A program made the position numbers and the translations under genes. The notes under the pieces were generated by a model. The model did not search any database. It was not told the DNA's origin and saw only the letters and a program-made list of their open reading frames with translations. From Clostridia bacterium (GTDB lineage: Bacteria > Bacillota > Clostridia > Christensenellales > DTU072): a stretch of 10,750 nt of DNA. Location: assembly GCA_028703745.1 (NCBI GenBank), contig JAQVME010000027.1, positions 1 through 10,750 of the forward strand, in the 5' to 3' direction. Position 1 is the first letter of the stretch, and each line of letters begins with the position of its first letter. This document shows, in pieces, positions 6,042-10,750 of this stretch.

Positions 6042-7403
6042 TTAGCCGTCATAACCCCAGACTATGTTTAACTCGCTGTCATATCCTTTCAAAATATTGG
6101 TTATTGCCTCGGCATTGTCGGGAACATCACCTCTGAAAAAAAGGTTTTCTAGGTAGCCCTCCGTAGAAGAGGCTCTATTCCATCCGTTGTTTCGGACAAA
6201 TTGGAAAACGAAAGTTCGGTAGTAGTATTGATCACCGGATCTCTCATTGTCAGCGGAAAAGTTAAATTGTTCGGTCAGCGGACAGACCGCTAATGCCGAC
6301 GCTATCGTATTGAAATCAGAGAAAAAGTTTTCGGGCAATATCAAGGTTTTTGCCTCGCCCCAATCATTCCAGTTGAGGCTATATTTCATATTCTCGGCAG
6401 CCTCATAAGCCTCACCTTCTTTTGCCGGAGGATAAAATACCAAGACGGTTTTTTCTTTGTTATAGAGAACGCCGTCCTCCGATGAAAACCATGGATTATT
6501 CTCGTCGACAGAAATGCTGTTCAAATTTTCTGCGGAGGTCAACATGGCTTTTATATCATATATGCTCGCAGGGAAAAACACACTTTCAATAGCTTTGATA
6601 GGAGTGTCCAAACTTATATATTTTATGTTTTCAGGTATAACAATGTCTTTAACGTCAGCATCAAGATTTATTTCAACAAGGGTATTGCTTAAGGCAACAT
6701 AAGTTCCGGTTATGCCTCTACGCCAAGGCGTATTATCAAAAACACCTTTTTCGAGCCATATATCATCGGGTAAGGTGACTTTAGCTAATGCTGAGCAATT
6801 CGAAAAGGCTTGATTTCCTATTATCTTTACGCTAGAAGGAATGTTGATTTCGACCATGGAAGAGCATCCGGAAAAGGCACTCGCGCTAAGTTCCGACACA
6901 CCTTCCGGAAAAATTATACCGGTCAAAGAGCTACAACTAGTAAATGCTTTTTTGCCTATTTTTTTTACGCTGTCAGGGATGTTAATTTCCGTTATGTTTG
7001 CACAACCTCTAAAAGTGTTCTCGCCTATTTCCAAAAGGCTTTGAGGCAAGTTTACCGTCTGCAGATTTGTGCAACCATCAAAAGTTTCGCACAGATATTC
7101 TACGCCTTCAGGTATCGTAACAGAAATAATATCTCTATTCCCTTGAAAGACATCTGCAAGCGTCGTGACGGTAGTGCCGTTTATTTGATCCGGAATTGTT
7201 ACTTGGGTAAGGGCTCCTTTATAGTCGTATATTATTACCTTTTCAAGAGCAACATGATAATATACAAATCCGTCCGGAGTTTCTCCATATCCGTCTTCGT
7301 CTTTCATTTTAGCATTGCCCGTCTGCAAACTTTGGCAACCGGCAACGCTCAATAGTACTATTATGCTTAATAGCATTATCATAAAAAAACTCTTTGGTTT
7401 CAT
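6042..7403 (-). CDS. BspA-type leucine-rich-repeat lipoprotein with unusual C-terminal region (453 aa)
   Basis: A cell-surface lipoprotein with lipobox V20-A21-G22-C23. Residues about 42-90 match the N-terminal segment of the 360-aa neighbour in layout (aromatic strand, YKG, V-T-[IV]-P, T-L, F). Residues about 90-228 hold six or so LRR_5 repeats (F-x2-C-x2-L-x2-[VI]-x-[IL]-P) ending in FDNTPW. A different region follows: weak repeats, then SVDENNPWFSSEDGVLYN and VLVFYPPAKEG (about 298-330), which recur in BspA-like proteins as the end of an LRR block. The last 120 residues are not repeats and I cannot assign them. The ATG has GAGGGAG upstream at a rather long distance of about 9 nt. I see no convincing promoter in the 96 nt between the upstream hairpin and the ATG. 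It is probably an adhesin or ligand-binding protein. Confidence 0.92.
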   Translation of the reverse strand: MKPKSFFMIMLLSIIVLLSVAGCQSLQTGNAKMKDEDGYGETPDGFVYYHVALEKVIIYDYKGALTQVTIPDQINGTTVTTLADVFQGNRDIISVTIPEGVEYLCETFDGCTNLQTVNLPQSLLEIGENTFRGCANITEINIPDSVKKIGKKAFTSCSSLTGIIFPEGVSELSASAFSGCSSMVEINIPSSVKIIGNQAFSNCSALAKVTLPDDIWLEKGVFDNTPWRRGITGTYVALSNTLVEINLDADVKDIVIPENIKYISLDTPIKAIESVFFPASIYDIKAMLTSAENLNSISVDENNPWFSSEDGVLYNKEKTVLVFYPPAKEGEAYEAAENMKYSLNWNDWGEAKTLILPENFFSDFNTIASALAVCPLTEQFNFSADNERSGDQYYYRTFVFQFVRNNGWNRASSTEGYLENLFFRGDVPDNAEAITNILKGYDSELNIVWGYDG

Positions 7404-7499
7404 AACACGTTCTCCCTCAAAACTTATTTCTCATAATTATGCTTACTATTTTAGCCATCAGTAATATGCTATGTGTTATTAAATCTATATGTTCTTAAA

Positions 7500-7541
7500 A
7501 TTCTTAATATGCGTGGGTGTTTACTCACGCATATTAAGAAT
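7500..7541 (-). terminator. Long-stem intrinsic terminator of the GLUG-repeat protein gene
   Basis: The arms 7500-7518 and 7523-7541 pair over 19 bp with one G-U, closed by a 4-nt GTTT loop. On the minus strand the stem is followed directly by TTTT, the arrangement of a rho-independent terminator. It lies 27 nt after the stop at 7569. In the plus direction a TTTTTT run 9 nt beyond the stem could also act. The core (CTTAATATGCGTG) resembles the stems at 4604 and 6002. Confidence 0.85.
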
Positions 7542-7568
7542 AACATATTTTTTACAAAATGTAAAGTC

Positions 7569-9467
7569 CTAGAAAACTACTCGTTGACCAATATTATCAA
7601 CGCCTCCTACGTCCGTATAATATCGTTGTACCTCTGTAAGATTAGACCTTGTATCATATGTTCCGCTGAAATTATTATACAGGCACTCCGCGAATATTTG
7701 TTGCGTCCCAACGAAACCGCCGATGCGTGGTACATAAGTAGAATTGCTGGAAGGTACTGTTGCTCTGATTTTTGCTGTTACAGTTAACCAATGTAATATC
7801 CCATAGTTTCTGCCGGCTATTCCGCCGACATCATCCGCATTGCCATTGACATAAGTAAAATGCATGTACCCGGAAATTACGTTATCGGCTAAACCATCAT
7901 ATACCGTGACCTCTCCCGCATTATACGCAGCCACACCTCCTATTGAACCATTGCTGAGAATATATAAATAAATTCTATCGTGCACAATAATTGTACCTGA
8001 ATTATAACCTGCCACTCCGCCTACGTAAACATTACAGTTTTGAGCACTGTCCACATAAAGATAGGAAAAGAGCCCTGACGAATAAGGATTATCAGGCGTA
8101 TTAATAGTACCGTAATTTCGTCCTACCATTCCGCCGGCATATCCGTTATAATCATAATTCATAAACACAAAAACGTGGCGAAAATTCGTAATCGTTCCAT
8201 GGTTTATATCGAATAAACCTCCGTTAGAAGTAGAATTTGACGATAATATATGCACGTTATCAATATACATATCATTTCCGTCATAATGACCGTCAAAGAC
8301 TACACCTCTCGTAGTCGCAGTATAATTAAAATCCAAATTGCATATTTGTTTGAAATATACATTTGCCCCGTCCCGACTTGCTATATCGTTGAAATGCGCC
8401 AAACTGGACACCTGATAGGGGTTGGTGCTGGTACCTGCGCCCACCCAAACTACACTGGCCCTTATCGCAACAGAGCTTTGACTTATTTCATAAGACGACA
8501 CGGCGTTGTCTGCCGCTGCAAGCTGAACCCCGGTAATGGTGACCTCCGCGGTATCGGCTTTCTCTTTAACGGCTTCTATATCTCCGCCTATTTCCAGCGG
8601 ATAGAGCTGTCCGGGATTGAGCGTATTCAGGCTGCGACCGTTCAGACTATCAAGGGTAACAAGCTGCGAAGTTCCGGCATAATCCACGCGGTAAGTAAGC
8701 GCGGTTATATCCGCTTGATAACGCCAGAACAAGCCTCTGTCGGCATCGTTGTTATAGGTGCCCTCAATTTCAATCACGTTCTTAAATTGCGGAATGACAG
8801 TCAGCGCTTTTTCAAAAATGGTATTACCTATCTTCGCCTTAACAGTTATGCCGGTGCCTCCGACGGGACATACTTCGCTGATGGCAAGCAAATTGCTTTC
8901 AAGCGTAAAGACGTAGTTAACATCACTCAAAGCGACTGTTTCTGTATCCCATTTGTTACCGTTTATGCAAAAAGCTAAGCTATATTCTCCGTCTCTTTGC
9001 AACTCCTCTTTGCTCCCGACTGAGCTACCGTCAATAGTCCATTCATAAGCCTCAGCCTCCGTTCTAATGGTTATTTCGGCAATATAAGCCTGCGGAGAAA
9101 CCAAGCCGAATTGATATACCTTTCCTTGTTGCAGCGAGACGCCGAAAATGTTGTTAGCGAGTTTTTTTGCTTCAACAATATCTTCGCCGCACTTTACTGC
9201 GGTATCCGCTACGCCCGTCACGGTATAGACGTAGTCGGCGGTTGCGGGCGCGGAAAACTCCGCATATGTATAAATTCCGGCCCTGAGTTTTATCTGCAAC
9301 GGAGCGTCGACGCCCCATTTTTGCATATCCTCTTCAATAGTATTAAAATCGTCACTGGCATAGGCGGGCGCTTCAATTGCTGCATATGAAAATATTAATG
9401 CTACAAAAAGCATCAATGCTACTGCATACGGTATTACCGTAATCACTTTCATTTTCGTTGTTTTCAT
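7569..9467 (-). CDS. Secreted surface protein with GLUG-type repeats (632 aa)
   Basis: An exported protein. The N-terminus MKTTKMKVIT, a long hydrophobic core and A35-Y36-A37 before S38 make a type I signal peptide with likely cleavage after 37; there is no lipobox. Residues about 40-340 are beta-rich and Ig-like in composition (GTGITVKAKIGNTIFEKALTV), family unknown. From 341 the pattern is WVGAGTSTNPYQVSSLAHFNDIA, then FKQICNLDF, then FDGHYDGNDMYIDNVHI, the usual lead-in to GLUG domains. GLUG-like units follow near 415-425, 444-456, 482-494, 509-521 and 547-558, with a partial one at 582-588 (GG-x-[VA]-G-x-N-x-G-x-[IV]). These form a right-handed beta-helix in related adhesins. No LPXTG sorting motif or C-terminal membrane anchor is visible, so attachment is unexplained. 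The start has a perfect TAGGAGGT ribosome binding site 6 nt upstream. Confidence 0.92.
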   Translation of the reverse strand: MKTTKMKVITVIPYAVALMLFVALIFSYAAIEAPAYASDDFNTIEEDMQKWGVDAPLQIKLRAGIYTYAEFSAPATADYVYTVTGVADTAVKCGEDIVEAKKLANNIFGVSLQQGKVYQFGLVSPQAYIAEITIRTEAEAYEWTIDGSSVGSKEELQRDGEYSLAFCINGNKWDTETVALSDVNYVFTLESNLLAISEVCPVGGTGITVKAKIGNTIFEKALTVIPQFKNVIEIEGTYNNDADRGLFWRYQADITALTYRVDYAGTSQLVTLDSLNGRSLNTLNPGQLYPLEIGGDIEAVKEKADTAEVTITGVQLAAADNAVSSYEISQSSVAIRASVVWVGAGTSTNPYQVSSLAHFNDIASRDGANVYFKQICNLDFNYTATTRGVVFDGHYDGNDMYIDNVHILSSNSTSNGGLFDINHGTITNFRHVFVFMNYDYNGYAGGMVGRNYGTINTPDNPYSSGLFSYLYVDSAQNCNVYVGGVAGYNSGTIIVHDRIYLYILSNGSIGGVAAYNAGEVTVYDGLADNVISGYMHFTYVNGNADDVGGIAGRNYGILHWLTVTAKIRATVPSSNSTYVPRIGGFVGTQQIFAECLYNNFSGTYDTRSNLTEVQRYYTDVGGVDNIGQRVVF

Positions 9468-9509
9468 AACAAACCTCCTATTTAGATTGATCTATCTTAA
9501 TGGTAAAAC

Positions 9510-9515
9510 ATTATA
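9510..9515 (-). promoter_or_regulatory. Candidate -10 box for the GLUG-repeat protein gene
   Basis: A perfect TATAAT on the minus strand (9515-9510), 43 nt before the ATG at 9467. It would give a leader of about 36 nt carrying TAGGAGGT. I see no matching -35 at 16-18 nt, so the promoter may need an activator or may lie elsewhere. Confidence 0.4.
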
Positions 9516-9656
9516 CATGTAGAGTTTTAAGAGAGATTAGCGAAAAAGAAGAGGTTTTGTCATGTTTTGTGAAAATGGTTCTGTTTCTGCATTTTGGGAC
9601 ATATTCTTTAGATTGACGAGTTATATTTGCTTAGCAGGTATTGCTCCTCGCGCCTG

Positions 9657-9685
9657 TTGACATAGGTGGGAGCTGATGATATGAT
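9657..9685 (+). promoter_or_regulatory. Near-consensus sigma-A promoter of the 170-aa protein gene
   Basis: TTGACA (9657-9662), 17 nt, then TATGAT (9680-9685). Transcription should start near 9692, about 26 nt before the ATG. The -35 lies inside an imperfect inverted repeat (GCTCC at 9643-9647 with GGAGC at 9669-9673; CCT at 9653 with AGG at 9664). The tRNA promoter at 10389 has the same two hexamers and spacing. Confidence 0.82.
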
Positions 9686-9717
9686 ATTATCAGTAAATTA
9701 AATTAGGAGTGTTCAGG

Positions 9718-10230
9718 ATGATATTCAGAGTAAAAAAGGCGTTGTTCAACGAAATTGACGATTATGCCATAAGCTCGGACGGTTTTTTTGTAAAAGTAGC
9801 AAAACTCATAAAAGGGTATTATCTTTATGGCAGTGAAGGGCAGCAAGTAGGACAAATAATCTTTGAAAAAGGCAAGGCCACTGTCGTTGCCGTCGACAGC
9901 GCGGCGCTATGCGTATACAAGAACGCCGACGGGACCTTCGGTATCACTGAGAACACGCCGGGAGAAGCAGAGGCAGCCGCCTTAAACAAGTCCTGCCGCA
10001 AGCAGGCGTCTCAATATATGATCTACGGTCAGGCCGCAGAATACAGGTACGACATTTACGAAAAAGCCTCCTCCGCAAAAAGACCTTTACCGGCGGCGAA
10101 CATAATTACCGATATACAGTCCAAGGATTATTACAAGATACGCGTGCAAGAGGGCGGAAATATATTGAAACTTATTATGCTTGCCATAGCCATAGACAAG
10201 CTGAATGTCGACCCGGATTGCCGTTTTTGA
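9718..10230 (+). CDS. Hypothetical 170-aa protein, possibly LURP-one/tubby-like fold
   Basis: No signal peptide is present. The first half is a run of short beta-type segments (YAISSDGFFVKVAKLIKGYYLYGSEGQ, then QVGQIIFEKGKATVVAV). The C-terminus ends in a hydrophobic helix with NILKLIMLAIAIDKLN (148-163). Beta strands followed by a hydrophobic helix containing A-I-x-I-D recall the tubby-like barrel of LURP-one-related proteins, in which the barrel wraps a C-terminal helix. This is a guess from architecture, not a recognised motif, and the helix could also be a membrane segment. The ATG at 9718 lies 8 nt after AGGAG. An in-frame GTG at 9709 overlaps that site and is unlikely. It is a single gene with its own strong promoter, divergent from the GLUG-repeat gene. 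Confidence 0.8.
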   Translation: MIFRVKKALFNEIDDYAISSDGFFVKVAKLIKGYYLYGSEGQQVGQIIFEKGKATVVAVDSAALCVYKNADGTFGITENTPGEAEAAALNKSCRKQASQYMIYGQAAEYRYDIYEKASSAKRPLPAANIITDIQSKDYYKIRVQEGGNILKLIMLAIAIDKLNVDPDCRF

Positions 10231-10239
10231 GGGCAATCC
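10215..10239 (+). terminator. Possible stem-loop at the end of the 170-aa protein gene
   Basis: GGATTGCC (10215-10222) pairs perfectly with GGCAATCC (10232-10239) around a 9-nt loop holding the stop codon. No T-run follows, so it may instead protect the mRNA end or be chance. Confidence 0.3.
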
Positions 10240-10388
10240 ACGCTTACTCAATCCTCCGGTAAAAACCGTCAGAGGTGCGCGGGCATCGGCATAATATATA
10301 TAAGGATATCCATATTAATATATATAAAAATAAGCGGAGTTTTGACGCTGAATTATTTTTTTATTTAATTAAAAAGTGTGTTAAATAA

Positions 10389-10417
10389 TTGACAACAATT
10401 TTTTTAGGTGGTATGAT
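10389..10417 (+). promoter_or_regulatory. Strong promoter of the tRNA-Ala/tRNA-Ile (rRNA-type) operon
   Basis: TTGACA (10389-10394), a 17-nt spacer, then TATGAT (10412-10417), with a start expected near 10424. The preceding region (about 10345-10388) is almost pure A/T with A- and T-tracts, resembling an UP element of stable-RNA promoters. It lies only 31 nt before the tRNA-Ala gene, and no rRNA gene lies in between. Confidence 0.88.
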
Positions 10418-10447
10418 ATTCAAGCACTCTGAACGGGAAGGAAATTA

Positions 10448-10523
10448 GGGGGTGTAGCTCAGCTGGGAGAGCACCTGCCTTGCAAGCAGGGGGTCAGCGG
10501 TTCGATCCCGCTCATCTCCACCA
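10448..10523 (+). tRNA. tRNA-Ala (anticodon TGC)
   Basis: A full cloverleaf. Acceptor 10448-10454 pairs with 10513-10519 (two G-U pairs). TA at positions 8-9 is followed by a GCTC D-stem. The anticodon stem CCTGC/GCAGG encloses the loop CTTGCAA with anticodon TGC at 10481-10483. The T-arm is AGCGG-TTCGATC-CCGCT, the discriminator is A, and CCA is encoded at 10521-10523. It reads alanine GCN codons. Confidence 0.97.
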
Positions 10524-10551
10524 CGGCCTTCCGAAAGGGAATGTACCGCAT

Positions 10552-10628
10552 AGGCTGGTAGCTCAGCAGGTTAGAGCACGTGCCTGATAAGCACGAGGTC
10601 GGTGGTTCGAGCCCACTTCAGCCTACCA
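10552..10628 (+). tRNA. tRNA-Ile (anticodon GAT)
   Basis: A full cloverleaf. Acceptor AGGCTGG (10552-10558) pairs with TCAGCCT (10618-10624), one G-U. The anticodon stem CGTGC/GCACG encloses the loop CTGATAA with anticodon GAT at 10586-10588. The T-arm is GGTGG-TTCGAGC-CCACT, the discriminator is A, and CCA is encoded at 10626-10628. It lies 28 nt after tRNA-Ala in the same transcript and reads AUU/AUC. Confidence 0.97.
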
Positions 10629-10750
10629 TATCCGAAGCTTTTGCTGAGGATAGAGAAAGAACTTTGCACCTTGACAACTGCATAATAGAAATAGAAATAA
10701 ATATCTAGTAGAAGAGTAATACAATAATATTCACGAGATATTTTGCTGAG
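10629..10750 (+). other. rRNA-type leader/spacer after the tRNA pair
   Basis: The stretch contains TTTGCACCTTGACAACTGCATA-like sequence (10663-10684, read in parts), which resembles the conserved boxA-like antitermination segment that in Bacillota precedes 16S or 23S rRNA genes. AT-rich sequence follows to the window edge and no mature rRNA start is visible. It implies an rRNA gene shortly beyond 10750; which one cannot be told. The 10-mer TTTTGCTGAG occurs at 10639-10648 and again at 10741-10750. Confidence 0.6.

Noticed and set aside
6810..7355. 181-residue plus-strand frame opposite the 453-aa LRR gene
   Set aside because: Its apparent regularity only mirrors the LRR repeats on the other strand.
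8250..8978. 242-residue plus-strand frame opposite the GLUG-repeat gene
   Set aside because: It is antisense to a clearly real gene with signal peptide and repeat motifs, has no convincing ribosome binding site, and its protein shows no coherent domain pattern.
10292..10327. Two copies of TAATATATATAA around a GGATATCC palindrome
   Set aside because: Low-complexity A/T sequence upstream of a stable-RNA promoter; the match is not convincing as an operator or replication origin.

Overview
The window looks like chromosomal DNA of a low-to-moderate-GC Gram-positive bacterium, probably a gut-type member of the Clostridia (Bacillota). Four signs point that way: strong AGGAGG-type ribosome binding sites, sigma-A promoters of the TTGACA-N17-TATgAT kind, CCA-encoding tRNAs, and many secreted lipoproteins, including BspA-type leucine-rich-repeat proteins. 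No taxonomic search was possible, so this is inference. No mobile element, CRISPR array or phage gene was recognised.

Layout. (1) 1-2492, minus strand: a tight three-gene unit made of serS (seryl-tRNA synthetase), a small two- or three-helix membrane protein with a TTG start, and the N-terminal 229 residues of a DUF1624/HGSNAT-like membrane acyltransferase that runs off the left edge. (2) 2602-3603, minus: a lipoprotein with a possible TIM-barrel glycosidase-like domain. (3) 3748-4590, plus: a PflX-like radical SAM protein, transcribed divergently from (2), whose extended -10 box sits so close to the ATG that the mRNA may be leaderless. (4) 4657-9467, minus: a surface-protein cluster with two paralogous BspA-type LRR lipoproteins (360 and 453 aa) and a 632-aa secreted protein with GLUG-type repeats. 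Each ends in a strong hairpin. Two of the hairpins are almost the same sequence, and the 360-aa gene has a near-consensus promoter of its own with a roughly 180-nt leader. (5) 9718-10230, plus: a 170-aa protein of uncertain family with a near-consensus promoter. (6) 10389-10750, plus: a strong promoter driving tRNA-Ala(UGC) and tRNA-Ile(GAU), followed by sequence typical of an rRNA leader or spacer. An rRNA gene probably begins just beyond the right edge.

Working together: region 4 and the lipoprotein of region 2 add exported, cell-surface proteins that probably deal with host or polysaccharide ligands. Regions 1 and 6 are translation functions (Ser-tRNA charging; Ala/Ile tRNAs with rRNA). 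The most unusual points are the tRNA pair with its own promoter and no 16S gene in front, the possibly leaderless radical SAM gene, and the recurring hairpin behind the surface-protein genes. I did not find a clear new multi-gene system.
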